From NCBI RefSeq assembly GCF_016019955.1, contig NZ_JAECRZ010000002.1, positions 405,012-469,011 on the forward strand: a DNA stretch of 64,000 nt. The letters run 5' to 3'. Made by a program: the position numbers and the translations under genes. Positions 28,788 to 37,730 of the stretch are shown here, piece after piece; position 1 is the first letter of the stretch; the number at the start of each line of letters is the position of its first letter. The notes under the pieces were generated by a model. The model saw only the letters and a program-made list of their open reading frames with translations, was not told the origin of the DNA and did not search any database. Source of the DNA: Thiosulfatihalobacter marinus. GTDB taxonomy: Bacteria; Pseudomonadota; Alphaproteobacteria; Rhodobacterales; Rhodobacteraceae.

Positions 28788-28818
28788 GGCCCCCCGGCAC
28801 TGTTCCGGGGGGCCTTTT
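28788..28818 (+). terminator. Terminator after the TakP-type gene
   Basis: A perfect 10-bp stem GGCCCCCCGG / CCGGGGGGCC with a 7-base loop is followed by TTTT. It separates the binding-protein gene from the permease genes and suggests partial read-through or a second promoter. Confidence 0.88.
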
Positions 28819-28881
28819 GCCAAACTGTGGAACGCGGTGGTGGCGGCGTTCGGATGATGTAACCAAAGGGGATGTGGGGCA

Positions 28882-29796
28882 ATGCTGGACGCTTTGGTCT
28901 GGTTCATTTCCAATATTGGTCAGGCTTTCGTGAATGTGGGCTATGCGCTTACACGTCCGGGGCAGTGGCTGAGCTGGATTGGCGGTCTGGAGACCACGGA
29001 AGACAAGCAGGCGCTGATGCGCTTTGTCTATTACGGGGGCTCGACCGAGTTTTTCTTTGTGGTGTTCACCGCTTTCCTGGTGGTGACGGCGATCGGGATC
29101 TGGCGGCCCGGCTTCATGTGGGGCTGTGTGCGGGTGCTGGAAGGGTTTGCCAACACGGTGGGCCGGTTCTTTGCCTGGGCGGGCCTGCTGATGGTGATCC
29201 AGCAGATCGTGATCGTCTTCCTGCAACGGATTTTCACCGTGGCCGAGATCAGCCTGATCTGGAACGTGGATTTCCTGACCAAGGACGTGAGTTGGTGGGC
29301 GGAAGAGCTGAAGCTGTATAACGCGATGATCGTGACGCTGTGCGCCACCTACACCTTTGTGCAGGGCGGCCATGTGCGGGTGGATCTTGTCTATTCGACG
29401 ATCAGTTTCCGGGCCAAGCGGGTGATCGACATGTTCGGCTCGCTTGCGTTCATGATGCCGACGGCGGTGCTGACCTGGATGTATGGGTGGTACTTTATGT
29501 GGCGCCATCTGGTGACGCCCAAAGTGTCGGCATCCGACAAGGTGGAACTGTTGATGAAAAAGGCCCGTATCCTGAAATGGAACGTGGAGACCATCGGGTT
29601 CTCACCCAACGGGTTCAACGCCTACTTCCTGTTCAAGGTGCTGTTGGTGGCATTCGCGGGAATGGTGTTCTTGCAGGCCATCGCGTTTTTCTACCGGTCA
29701 TTCCTGGAATACCGCGAGGGCCAGGCAAGCGAAGGCAGATACCTTGACCGCGATTCGCTGGGTGAAGGTGAAGAAGCCTACGAAGGCACGCATTAA
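28882..29796 (+). CDS. TRAP small permease (long DctQ type)
   Basis: A 304-residue DctQ-type subunit, longer than the usual 160-220 residues. An N-terminal region of about 90 residues with one membrane stretch (about 50-75) precedes the DctQ core (about 95-265). The core contains GRFFAWAGLLMVIQQIVIVF, LYNAMIVTLCATYTFVQGGHVRVDLVY and TAVLTWMYGWYFMWRHL. The gene begins 63 bases after the terminator of the binding-protein gene and is followed 17 bases later by the large permease. Long DctQ subunits are typical of the mannitol/chloroaromatic-type TRAP branch. Confidence 0.85.
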   Translation: MLDALVWFISNIGQAFVNVGYALTRPGQWLSWIGGLETTEDKQALMRFVYYGGSTEFFFVVFTAFLVVTAIGIWRPGFMWGCVRVLEGFANTVGRFFAWAGLLMVIQQIVIVFLQRIFTVAEISLIWNVDFLTKDVSWWAEELKLYNAMIVTLCATYTFVQGGHVRVDLVYSTISFRAKRVIDMFGSLAFMMPTAVLTWMYGWYFMWRHLVTPKVSASDKVELLMKKARILKWNVETIGFSPNGFNAYFLFKVLLVAFAGMVFLQAIAFFYRSFLEYREGQASEGRYLDRDSLGEGEEAYEGTH

Positions 29797-29813
29797 TCTA
29801 AGGGGCAGAACCA

Positions 29814-32168
29814 ATGCTATTCGGACTTGATGGGGTCGAAATCGGCCTGATTATCGTCTTTCTCTGCCTTTTCGGAGGCATTCTGTCCGGCTTTCCGGTG
29901 GCCTTTGCCATCGGCGGGGCCGGGGTGATCTCGTTCGGGATCATCGCCGCGCTGGACAGCGCGGGTATCCTGATCCACCAGGCGATCGATACCGGGTCGG
30001 CCATGTATGCCGAACTGATCAGCCAGGGGGTCAAGGCCGACACGATATCGATCTTCCGGTATCCCGAACTGCCACGCGCCGCCGAACCGGTGTTCGTGGG
30101 CGGCTGGGAACAGGCGATGGACCGCAACCTGTCGTTCATCGTGAACCGGATCAACGAACGTGTACTGGCCGGCCAGTCGATCGAGACATTGCTGGCGGTT
30201 GTGATGTTCGTGCTTATGGGCATCACGCTGGAGCGGTCCAAGATCGCCAATGACCTTCTGACCACCATGGCGCGTGTCTTTGGCCCGCTGCCGGGCGGCC
30301 TGGCCGTGTCGGTTGTGGTTGTGGGCGCCTTCCTGGCGGCTTCGACGGGGATCGTGGGCGCGACGGTTGTGACCATGGGGCTTTTGTCCCTGCCGACCAT
30401 GCTGCGCAATGGCTATTCGCCGCAACTGGCGACGGGCGTGATCGCGGCGTCGGGCACGCTGGGGCAGATCATTCCGCCCTCGATCGTGATCGTTCTGCTG
30501 GGCACGCTGGCGGGGGATCTGTATTCGGCGGCACAGGAAACACGGGCCCAGGTGGCGGGGTGCACGGATGCGCTGACCTATTTGGGCGAACCGGCGGTTG
30601 TGTCGGTGGGCACGCTGTTCCAGGCGGCGCTGTTGCCGGGGATCATGCTGGCCATCCTGTACGGGCTTTATGCCTTTGGCTATGCGTTGCTCAACCCGTC
30701 CAAGGCGCCCGCGGTCGCGCTGGGCGAATCCGGCAACGAGCCGGTGACGCGGCGCGAGGCCTTTACCTGGTTCCTGGGTGTGCCGGTGGCCCTGATTGCC
30801 GGGGTGATCCTATTGGGGCAGGTCAATGTGATCGGCAACCAGTATATCGTGGTCGACAGCTTCTCGGATGCCGGACAAACGGCAAGCCTGCGCACCAATG
30901 TGAGCGATGACTGTGCCGCGTCCATGATCGAGTTGCACGGGCAGGAGACCTGGGATCAGGCACTGGCCGAGCAGGCGGTGATCGACGAAGCGGGCGGTGT
31001 TGCCGAAGCGCAGAAGCTGACCGAGCAGGAGCGCACGGAAATCTTTGCCCAGCGGGTGGCCGACGCGGCGCCGATCGGGTCGGGGATTGCCACCGGCTTT
31101 CTGTTGTTGGCGCTGATCCTGACCACCGCTCGGGGTGTATCGCCAAGCGCGAATCCGACGCCGTTGCTTGTGGGCGGGGCGGGTGTGTTGCTGGCCTTGC
31201 TGGCGGATATTCTGCTGATTTCGCCGGTGACGACGCCGGGCTGGACCATGATCTTCCTGGGGCTGCCGCTGGCGATGACGCTGTATGGCTGTCGCTATGC
31301 GGCGGGGATTTTGGGAAAGAACGAGCTGTTGCGCGTGGTCTTCCCGCCGCTGGTTCTGATCGTGGCCGTGCTTGGATCGATCCTGGGTGGCATCACCAAC
31401 CCGACGCCGGCAGCGGCGCTGGGCGCGGGTGGCGCGATCATGCTGGCGGCCTACCGCAAGTTGCAGGATCAGGAGAAATCCGGGGCCATCATCATCTGGG
31501 CGACCTTTGCCATCATCGTCATGATCCTGGTGGGCATCAACTTTGACCTGCGTGTCAACCAGGAAGGGGCAGCGATCGAGAACTGGATCGCGTTCGTCGT
31601 GGCCAAGGGCGCCTATCTGTTTGCCATCTTCGGCATCCTTTATGGCTGCTGGGTGCTGATGCGGGGCAAGGTGCTGACGCCGATCGTGCGGGAGACCGCC
31701 AAGGTGACATCCATGGTGTTCACCATCCTGATCGGTTCGCAGCTGTTGAACCTTGTGGTGATCAGCTTTGGCGGTGAGGAGTATATCCAGGGCTTCCTGA
31801 AATCGTTCGACAACGAGTTCACGGTGTTCCTGATCGTGATGCTGGTGCTGTTCGTTCTGGGCTTCGTGCTCGATTTTCTGGAGATCATCTATATCGTGAT
31901 CCCGATTGTCGGACCGGTGATCTATGGCGGCACGTTCGATCCCAAATGGGTGACGATCATGATCGCGGTCAACCTTCAGACTTCGTTCCTGACACCGCCA
32001 TTCGGCTTTGCGCTGTTCTATCTGCGCGGTGTGGCGCCCAAGGAAGTGACCACCGGGCACATCTACAAGGGCATCATTCCCTTCGTGCTGATCCAGGTGG
32101 TTGGTCTGGGGCTGTTGTGGGCGTTCCCGTCCGTGGTGACGATCCTGCCGGCGCTGATCGGGCAGTGA
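29814..32168 (+). CDS. TRAP large permease, extended DctM
   Basis: A 784-residue DctM-type subunit, about 350 residues longer than a standard one (about 430). The N-terminal part (1-290) holds typical helices with VVVGAFLAASTGIVGATVVTMG and GTLGQIIPPSIVIVLLGTLAGDL. After about residue 315 comes an insertion with extra helices and a soluble, acidic segment (about 345-410, rich in Glu, Ala and Asp). The standard C-terminal half resumes with GITNPTPAAALGAGGA (about 525) and ends with MIAVNLQTSFLTPPFGFALFYL. Extended forms are common in this TRAP branch; what the insertion does is not known. A terminator closes the operon. Confidence 0.86.
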   Translation: MLFGLDGVEIGLIIVFLCLFGGILSGFPVAFAIGGAGVISFGIIAALDSAGILIHQAIDTGSAMYAELISQGVKADTISIFRYPELPRAAEPVFVGGWEQAMDRNLSFIVNRINERVLAGQSIETLLAVVMFVLMGITLERSKIANDLLTTMARVFGPLPGGLAVSVVVVGAFLAASTGIVGATVVTMGLLSLPTMLRNGYSPQLATGVIAASGTLGQIIPPSIVIVLLGTLAGDLYSAAQETRAQVAGCTDALTYLGEPAVVSVGTLFQAALLPGIMLAILYGLYAFGYALLNPSKAPAVALGESGNEPVTRREAFTWFLGVPVALIAGVILLGQVNVIGNQYIVVDSFSDAGQTASLRTNVSDDCAASMIELHGQETWDQALAEQAVIDEAGGVAEAQKLTEQERTEIFAQRVADAAPIGSGIATGFLLLALILTTARGVSPSANPTPLLVGGAGVLLALLADILLISPVTTPGWTMIFLGLPLAMTLYGCRYAAGILGKNELLRVVFPPLVLIVAVLGSILGGITNPTPAAALGAGGAIMLAAYRKLQDQEKSGAIIIWATFAIIVMILVGINFDLRVNQEGAAIENWIAFVVAKGAYLFAIFGILYGCWVLMRGKVLTPIVRETAKVTSMVFTILIGSQLLNLVVISFGGEEYIQGFLKSFDNEFTVFLIVMLVLFVLGFVLDFLEIIYIVIPIVGPVIYGGTFDPKWVTIMIAVNLQTSFLTPPFGFALFYLRGVAPKEVTTGHIYKGIIPFVLIQVVGLGLLWAFPSVVTILPALIGQ

Positions 32169-32187
32169 CGCCGGTGACAGAGTGAAG

Positions 32188-32214
32188 AAACGGGGCCTTT
32201 CGGGGCCCCGTTTT
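32188..32214 (+). terminator. Terminator after the TakP-type transporter operon
   Basis: The stem AAACGGGGCC / GGCCCCGTTT with loop TTTCGG lies 19 bases after the permease stop and runs into TTTTCGTTTG. Confidence 0.85.
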
Positions 32215-32294
32215 CGTTTGGCGTTTTTCGTTTGGCGTTGCGCTGAGGCGGGGGCGCAGGAAAAGCGCCCGAGCGCACCGGGCCAGGGACCGGA

Positions 32295-33116
32295 TCAGGG
32301 TTTGGGCGCGCGCATGTCGGGAAGCGAGATATTGGCCACCTGTTCGGCGATCGGATCGGTCGAGAGCGGGTGAAGCTCTGCGTCGAAGGCGGCGGGATCG
32401 CTCACCGTCTGCCAGTGACCGCCGACATAGACCTCGAGCCCCGAGAAGCTGGCCTTGTAGCCCATCTTGTCGCTGCCGGGCACCCAGTAGCCCAGATAGA
32501 CATAGGGCAGACCGGCCTCGCGGGCGATTTCGACATGATCGAGGATCAGGAAAGTGCCCAGGCTTTGGCGGGGCAGGCCGGGTTCGTAGAAGGAATAGAC
32601 CATCGACAGACCGTCCGAGAGCATGTCGGTCAGGCTGACGCCGATCAGGTCGTGGGTGCGGGTGTCGGAATATTCCACGACGCGGCTGCGGATCGGGGTT
32701 TCCTCGATCATCGCGGCAAATTCGAACACGTCCATGTCGGCCATGCCGCCATCGGCGTGGCGGCTGTCGAGATAGCGGCGGAACAGGTCGAACTGATCCT
32801 CGGTCGCCCAGGGGGACGTGGCGCGGCGTTGCAGGTGCGCGTTGCGTTTGAGCGTGCGTTTCTGGCTGCGCGAAAGATGAAAGCGCGACACGTCGATCCG
32901 GGCCGAGAGGCAGGCGTTGCATTCCGCGCAGGAGGGCCGGTAAAGCACGTTCTGCGAGCGGCGGAACCCCTGGTGGGAGAGCGCGTCATTGAGCGCCACC
33001 GCGTTCTCGCCCTGGAGCGCGGTAAACAGTTTCCGTTCCATCCGGCCTTCAAGATAGGGGCAGGGCTGGGGCGCCGTCACGTAGAACTGGGGCGCGAGGG
33101 GCAGGGTGTGGCGCAT
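32295..33116 (-). CDS. bpt: Aspartate/glutamate leucyl(arginyl)-transferase Bpt
   Basis: Bpt attaches leucine (or arginine) from aminoacyl-tRNA to proteins with N-terminal Asp or Glu, sending them to ClpS/ClpAP degradation by the N-end rule. The 273-residue length is usual. Conserved ATE-like features are the N-terminal [14 protein letters not shown] with the Cys needed for activity in relatives, [12 protein letters not shown] in the ATE_N region, and the C-terminal acyl-transferase part with [17 protein letters not shown] and [17 protein letters not shown]. It is monocistronic and reads towards the TRAP operon terminator. Confidence 0.93.
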   Translation of the reverse strand: MRHTLPLAPQFYVTAPQPCPYLEGRMERKLFTALQGENAVALNDALSHQGFRRSQNVLYRPSCAECNACLSARIDVSRFHLSRSQKRTLKRNAHLQRRATSPWATEDQFDLFRRYLDSRHADGGMADMDVFEFAAMIEETPIRSRVVEYSDTRTHDLIGVSLTDMLSDGLSMVYSFYEPGLPRQSLGTFLILDHVEIAREAGLPYVYLGYWVPGSDKMGYKASFSGLEVYVGGHWQTVSDPAAFDAELHPLSTDPIAEQVANISLPDMRAPKP

Positions 33117-33204
33117 GAAGACCTGTCACTTGATCCGGAAGAGACGATAGCAACAGGAGACCGGCGCGCCAACCCCCGGATACGTGATCCGGGAGCCGGA
33201 CCGG

Positions 33205-33654
33205 TCAGGAGCGCGCGGCGCGGTTGATGGCGACAGTGCCCATGACGTGATCGGTGAGCCCCTGGGCGCGTGCGGACAAGAGCATGAGCACGATCGAGAT
33301 CAGCTGAAGCGGGGCCATGGCGACCGAGACATAGAACCCGATCGTGTGCAGCAGCGCGGTGGCGAAATCGAACCTGTCCCCGGTCTGGCGGCGCATTTCC
33401 AGCGAGACCAGTCGCATCCCCCAGGTGGCCGAGCCGCTGGCCAGCGTGACCACACGGTAGACAAAGCCCACGACCGCCATTAGCGCGGGAAAGAAGAACA
33501 CGCCGGTGAAGGCGGTGAAGGGCAGGATCAGCAGGCAGGCAATGGCGATCAGTACCACGTCGATCACCCAGGCAAACAGGCGTTTGAGGGGGACATCGGC
33601 GTAGAATTCGGCCTGGGTTTGGGGATCTGGCAGGGCGAAGCTGCGATAGGACAT
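33205..33654 (-). CDS. RDD-family membrane protein
   Basis: A 149-residue protein of the RDD family. Two or three membrane helices are visible (about 30-48, 48-68 and 105-125). The family signature is recognisable in LKRLFAWVIDVVLIAIACLL near the N-terminus and in SGSATWGMRLVSLEMRRQTGDR. RDD proteins have been linked to ion or osmolyte transport, but no function is established for this branch. It lies in the same direction as the DUF2852 gene upstream, with a hairpin between them. Confidence 0.8.
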   Translation of the reverse strand: MSYRSFALPDPQTQAEFYADVPLKRLFAWVIDVVLIAIACLLILPFTAFTGVFFFPALMAVVGFVYRVVTLASGSATWGMRLVSLEMRRQTGDRFDFATALLHTIGFYVSVAMAPLQLISIVLMLLSARAQGLTDHVMGTVAINRAARS

Positions 33655-33680
33655 GGTTTTGCTCTTTGGGACGGATGGGT

Positions 33681-33706
33681 GCCGGAGCGGCGGGGGCCGC
33701 TCCGGC
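33681..33706 (-). terminator. Hairpin between the DUF2852 and RDD genes
   Basis: A perfect 10-bp inverted repeat GCCGGAGCGG / CCGCTCCGGC with a 6-base loop lies 19 bases after the stop of the DUF2852 gene on the - strand. There is no T-run, so it may act as an RNA stabiliser or a Rho-assisted stop. Confidence 0.5.
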
Positions 33707-33724
33707 GGGAGGGGAGGCGCGGGA

Positions 33725-34147
33725 TCACGCCTCTGAGGTCTGGTCGCGTTCCTGGCTGGCCTTGCGGGCGCGCTCGTTCATGAACTGGTCGAACTCGGCC
33801 TTGTCCTTGGCGTCGCGCAGGCGTTGCAGGAAGTTTTCAAAGCTTTGTTGCTCGTCTTCCAGGCGGCGCAGCGTGTCTTCGCGGTAGGCGTCGAAGGCGG
33901 AGTTTCCGGTCGGCGTCATGACGTGCATGCGGCGGGATTGGTGGCGGCGGTTGCAGGAGGATTTCTTGAACATCTGCTTGCTCCAGATCATGTAGAAGAG
34001 AAGGGCCAGCCCCACGGGCCAGAAAAAGACGAAGCCAAGCACCATGGCGGCGATCCAGGCGCCTTTGCCTTTGCTGTCAAGCCAGGCTTCGGCACGCGAC
34101 ACCCAACCCAGGGGTGCGGTTTCGGAATGGGCGGCAACAGGTGTCAT
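33725..34147 (-). CDS. DUF2852 family membrane protein
   Basis: A 140-residue protein common in alphaproteobacteria and of unknown function. One membrane helix (about 32-55, KGAWIAAMVLGFVFFWPVGLALLFYMIW) follows a short cytosolic N-terminus. The helical C-terminal region begins after NSAFDAYREDTLRRLEDEQQSFENFLQRLRDAKDKAEFDQFM, a family-typical coiled coil. The C-terminus is highly charged. It is preceded by a 21-base palindrome at 34179-34199 that probably controls it. Confidence 0.75.
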   Translation of the reverse strand: MTPVAAHSETAPLGWVSRAEAWLDSKGKGAWIAAMVLGFVFFWPVGLALLFYMIWSKQMFKKSSCNRRHQSRRMHVMTPTGNSAFDAYREDTLRRLEDEQQSFENFLQRLRDAKDKAEFDQFMNERARKASQERDQTSEA

Positions 34148-34178
34148 GCGGGGTCTCCATTGTTGGATTTGAACCGTT

Positions 34179-34199
34179 AATGTAAAGCGTGTTTACATT
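34179..34199. promoter_or_regulatory. Palindromic operator AATGTAAA-N5-TTTACATT
   Basis: Two perfect 8-base arms, AATGTAAA (34179-34186) and TTTACATT (34192-34199), are separated by 5 bases. The site lies 32 bases before the DUF2852 start. It resembles binding sites of dimeric repressors. It is close to but not equal to the PpsR/CrtJ pattern TGT-N12-ACA (spacing here is 11), so no regulator is named. Confidence 0.55.
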
Positions 34200-34401
34200 G
34201 TATAGATTGGCATTTGTGCCTGCGCTTGCAAGGAAGGGATGTGAATGTTTTTTACATTATTTGGTCAATGGATTGAAACTAAACAATAAAATCACAAGAA
34301 AAACCGAGATCCAGGCGGGTGGATTTGGCCCGGCGGGGCCCTGTGTGGCTGGCGGCAATGCCGGAAAACGCGGGCGCGGCGCGCGAATTTCGGCCCCGTA
34401 G

Positions 34402-34461
34402 GGGGGCCAGCCCCCGTCGCGCGTGGCGCGACTCCCCCGGAGTATTTGGGGCAAAATGAAG
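34402..34461. repeat. Dispersed double-hairpin intergenic repeat, copy B
   Basis: GGGGGC-CA-GCCCCC (34402-34415) and GTCGCGC-GTG-GCGCGAC (34416-34432) are followed by the tail TCCCCCGGAGTATTTGGGG (34433 on). The second stem differs in sequence from copies A and C but still pairs perfectly. It ends about 65 bases before the glnE ATG. Confidence 0.75.
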
Positions 34462-34526
34462 AGCGGATCCGGGATGCGACGGGAACGGCAATTGACCTTG
34501 GCGCGGGGGGGGATCAAAGTCGCGTC

Positions 34527-37319
34527 ATGAGTTTTGAAGCCCGCATCTGCCGCTTGCCCAGACCGTTTGATCCCGCGCGTGGTGCCGAGGCGCGCGCGGC
34601 CGTTGGCGGGTTGCGCGGCCCGGTGGCGGAACTGGTGGAGGGGGCGGGCGGGTCGAGCCCGTATCTGAAGTCTCTGATCGAGAAGGAGCGGGCCTGGCTG
34701 GGGGAAGCGCTGGATGATCCCGAGGCGGCGTTGGCGGCGGTGTTCGCGCAATTGCGGATCAGTGCGCCGGACCGGCTTGCGGTTGCGTTGCGCGGGGCCA
34801 AGCGCAAGGTGGCGCTGGTGACGGCGCTGGCGGATCTGTCCGGGGCCTGGGCGCTGGAGAAGGTGACGGGGACGCTTACGGATTTTGCCGATCTGGCCAG
34901 TCAGCTGGCCATGCAGGCGGCGATCGGGGCGGAGATCCGGCGCAAGAAGCTGCCGGGCGCCACCGAAGACGATATTGCGGTTGCCGGGGGAATGGTGAGC
35001 CTGGCGATGGGCAAGATGGGGGCGCATGAGCTGAACTACAGTTCGGATATCGATCTGATCTGTTTGTTCGATGAGTCCCGTTTCGACCCTGATGATTATC
35101 ACGATGCGCGCGCCAGTTTCATCCGTGCCACGCGCAAGATGGCGGCGATGCTGAACGATATCACCGGGGAGGGCTATGTGTTCCGCACCGATCTGCGGCT
35201 GCGCCCGGACCCGGCGGTGACGCCGGTGTGCCTGGCGATGGAGGCGGCGGAGCGGTATTACGAGAGCCTGGGGCGGACCTGGGAGCGGGCGGCCTATATC
35301 AAGGCGCGTCCTTCGGCAGGCGATCTGGCGGCGGGGCAGAGGTTTCTGGACACGCTGATCCCGTTCGTATGGCGCAAGCATCTGGATTTCGCGGCCATTC
35401 AGGACGCGCATGACATGCGGCTGCGCATTCGCGAGCACAAGGGGCTGGGCGGGGATATCACCTTGCCGGGGCACAACATGAAGCTGGGCCGGGGCGGCAT
35501 TCGCGAGATCGAGTTTTTCACCCAGACGCGGCAGTTGATTGCCGGGGGGCGCGACCCCTATTTGCGGGATCGTCACACGGTGCAGGGGCTGCGCAAGCTG
35601 GCGGCGCGGGGCTGGGTGCCCGAGGACGTGGCCGACAAGCTGGCGGATCATTACCGGTTCCACCGCGAGGTGGAGCATCGTATCCAGATGGTGAACGACG
35701 CCCAGACACATCTTTTGCCCAAGACCGGGGAGGGGCTGAAGCGGATTGCCTGTCTGATGGGGCGCGACCGGGCCGGGCTGGAGGCGGAGCTGCGCGCACG
35801 GCTGACCGAGGTGCATGTGCTGACCGAGGGGTTCTTTGCCCCCGAGGAGCGCGCGGTGGCTTCGGCGCACGGTTTTGACCCCGAGATCTTGGAACGCTGG
35901 GCAAGCTATCCGGCGCTGCGCAGTCAGCGGGCGGTGGAGATCTTTGCGCGGTTGCGCCCGGAAATTCTGAAGCGCCTGTCGGATGCGGCGAAGCCGGATG
36001 AGGCGCTGTTGGCGCTGGACGGGTTTCTGAAGGGGTTGCCCGCCGGGGTGCAGCTGTTTTCGCTGTTCGAGGCCAATCCGCAACTGATCGACCTGTTGGT
36101 GGATATCGTGGGCACGGCGCCGGCGCTGGCGCGGCATCTGTCGCGCAATTCCGGGGTCTTTGATGCGGTGATCGGCGGGGCGTTCTTTACCGATTGGCCG
36201 GGCGCGGCGGCGTTGCAGGCGGAACTGGGCGAGGCGTTGCAGCGCGAGGGCGATTACGAGGCGCGGCTGGACATGGCGCGGCGCTGGGCCAAGGAATGGC
36301 ATTTCCGGATCGGAGTGCATCATCTGCGCGGTATAGCGCCGCCCGAGGCGGTGGGGCGGCAATATGCCGACCTGGCGGATGCGGTGATTGGCGCGCTGTG
36401 GCCGGTGGTGGCGGAGAAATTCGCCGAAAAGCACGGTGATGCGCCGGGGCGGGGCGCGATCGTGTTGGGCATGGGATCGCTGGGCGCGCGGCGGCTGAAC
36501 GCGGCGTCGGATCTGGACCTGATCGTGATCTATGACGCGCAGGGGGTTGAGTATTCCGAGGGGCGGCGCCCGCTGGCGGCGCGGGCCTATTACGCGCGGC
36601 TGACCCAGGCGTTGGTGACGGCGCTGAGTGCGCCGATGGCGCAGGGGCGGCTTTATGAGGTGGACATGCGGCTGCGGCCTTCGGGCACGCAGGGGCCGGT
36701 GGCGACATCGCTGGCGTCGTTTCGCAATTATCAGATCGAGGAGGCCTGGACCTGGGAGCATCTGGCGCTGACGCGGGCGCGGCCGGTTGCGGGCGAGGCC
36801 GGGTTGATGGACGAGGTGGAGGCGTTTCGCCGCGAAGTTCTGGCGTTGCCCCGGGAACGGGCGGCGATCCGGGGGGACGTGGCGGACATGCGGGCGCGAA
36901 TCGCGGCGGCCAAGGCGCCCGATGGCCCGTGGGATGCCAAGATCGGCCCCGGGCGGTTGCAGGACATCGAGTTGATCAGCCAGGCGGCGGCGCTGATGGC
37001 CGGGTCGGCGCGGCGCGATGTGGCCGACGGGCTGGACGCCGGTGTCGCGATTGGCTGGCTGAACGCCGCCGAGGCGACAGAGCTGGCCGCGGCCCATGCG
37101 CTTTACTGGAAAGTGCAGCTTGCATCCAAGCTGTTGTCGGGCGCCAAGCTGAAAGCCGACACGCTGGGCACGGGCGCGCGGGCGTTTCTGTTGCGCCAGA
37201 CAGGGGAAGACGCTTTGGGGCAGCTTGAAGCAGAGATGCGGGAGCGTGCCGCGCAGGCGGGCGATATCATCGATGCCGTATTGGTGAGGGACGCGGGAGA
37301 TGACAAAGCAGCGCGATGA
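34527..37319 (+). CDS. glnE: Bifunctional glutamine-synthetase adenylyltransferase/adenylyl-removing enzyme
   Basis: GlnE adds and removes AMP on glutamine synthetase in response to PII and glutamine. The 930 residues hold two nucleotidyltransferase domains. The N-terminal (adenylyl-removing) one has MGKMGAHELNYSSDIDLI (about 161-178). The C-terminal (adenylylating) one has GMGSLGARRLNAASDLDLI (about 648-666). Both keep the GxG..DxD pattern needed for metal and nucleotide binding. ATG at 34527 (MSFEARICRLP) is preferred; the upstream frame runs into the repeat. The reading frame runs 20 bases into the next gene, on a different frame. Confidence 0.95.
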   Translation: MSFEARICRLPRPFDPARGAEARAAVGGLRGPVAELVEGAGGSSPYLKSLIEKERAWLGEALDDPEAALAAVFAQLRISAPDRLAVALRGAKRKVALVTALADLSGAWALEKVTGTLTDFADLASQLAMQAAIGAEIRRKKLPGATEDDIAVAGGMVSLAMGKMGAHELNYSSDIDLICLFDESRFDPDDYHDARASFIRATRKMAAMLNDITGEGYVFRTDLRLRPDPAVTPVCLAMEAAERYYESLGRTWERAAYIKARPSAGDLAAGQRFLDTLIPFVWRKHLDFAAIQDAHDMRLRIREHKGLGGDITLPGHNMKLGRGGIREIEFFTQTRQLIAGGRDPYLRDRHTVQGLRKLAARGWVPEDVADKLADHYRFHREVEHRIQMVNDAQTHLLPKTGEGLKRIACLMGRDRAGLEAELRARLTEVHVLTEGFFAPEERAVASAHGFDPEILERWASYPALRSQRAVEIFARLRPEILKRLSDAAKPDEALLALDGFLKGLPAGVQLFSLFEANPQLIDLLVDIVGTAPALARHLSRNSGVFDAVIGGAFFTDWPGAAALQAELGEALQREGDYEARLDMARRWAKEWHFRIGVHHLRGIAPPEAVGRQYADLADAVIGALWPVVAEKFAEKHGDAPGRGAIVLGMGSLGARRLNAASDLDLIVIYDAQGVEYSEGRRPLAARAYYARLTQALVTALSAPMAQGRLYEVDMRLRPSGTQGPVATSLASFRNYQIEEAWTWEHLALTRARPVAGEAGLMDEVEAFRREVLALPRERAAIRGDVADMRARIAAAKAPDGPWDAKIGPGRLQDIELISQAAALMAGSARRDVADGLDAGVAIGWLNAAEATELAAAHALYWKVQLASKLLSGAKLKADTLGTGARAFLLRQTGEDALGQLEAEMRERAAQAGDIIDAVLVRDAGDDKAAR

Positions 37320-37575
37320 TCTGGACCCCAAGGGGCTGGTGCGGGAAAGCTATCGGATCCAGGGGATCACGGCGGGCGAGTGCCGGTCGATCTTTCTGGA
37401 CTGGGCGCTGTCGCTGCCGGAGGGGCGCGAGGCGCGCGACGTGATCCCGGCCTTGCTGATGCGCTATGGCGGGGAATTCCCGGACCATCCGATGACCGAC
37501 GTCTTGCGGCAGGGACAGGTTCAGTTGCAGGCGCCGCGCCGCAGGGGCGGGTGGCGGTCGCGCCCGCGCAACTGA
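37300..37575 (+). CDS. Conserved small protein overlapping glnE
   Basis: A 91-residue protein whose start overlaps the end of glnE by 20 bases. It has an acidic N-terminus (TKQRDDLDPKGLVRESYRIQ) and a helical core SIFLDWALSLPEGREARDVIPALLMRYGGEFPDHPMTDVL, with a very basic C-terminus (RRRGGWRSRPRN). I recognise no domain. The overlap suggests translational coupling to glnE, and the amphipathic core looks like real protein. Confidence 0.65.
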   Translation: MTKQRDDLDPKGLVRESYRIQGITAGECRSIFLDWALSLPEGREARDVIPALLMRYGGEFPDHPMTDVLRQGQVQLQAPRRRGGWRSRPRN

Positions 37576-37682
37576 CGAGCATTGGCAGATGCCCCTGTGA
37601 ATGCAGGCAAATACCCCTGAATAGCACCATCCTTGACGTATTCACGCCCCATTTGGTGCGCAGGTTCAGCCTGTGTTGAGGG

Positions 37683-37719
37683 GGCCGGAATGGCCCGTCG
37701 AAGAGGCCGGAACGGCCCG
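37683..37719 (+). repeat. Direct repeat in the leader of the lipoprotein gene
   Basis: GGCCGGAATGGCCCG (37683-37697) and GGCCGGAACGGCCCG (37705-37719) are two 15-base units, 22 bases apart, each self-complementary at GGCC. They end 12 bases before the start codon, so they could fold over the translation start. Confidence 0.5.
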
Positions 37720-37730
37720 AGGAGAGGGAC

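Larger units (their letters stand above)
34148..34526. other. AT-rich spacer before glnE
   Basis: This 379-base gap has no supported gene. It contains an AT-rich patch with an operator-like palindrome (34179-34199), a further TTTTTTACATTATTTGG near 34245 resembling half of it, and copy B of the dispersed repeat (34402-34461) just upstream of glnE. Confidence 0.6.

Noticed and set aside
34181..34197. A PpsR/CrtJ binding site
   Set aside because: The pattern TGT-N11-ACA misses the known N12 spacing by one base, and no photosynthesis genes are nearby.
34189..34401. A 70-codon + strand frame in the spacer before glnE
   Set aside because: It starts inside the operator palindrome, has no ribosome-binding site, and its translation has no recognisable features.
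34257..37331. A 1024-codon open frame on the - strand opposite glnE
   Set aside because: It mirrors glnE, whose motifs are unmistakable. Long antisense frames are expected in GC-rich genes with strong third-position bias.
37622..37660. A second sigma-32 promoter before the lipoprotein gene
   Set aside because: CTTGACG and CCCCATTT are present, but only 8 bases apart, too short for a sigma-32 promoter.
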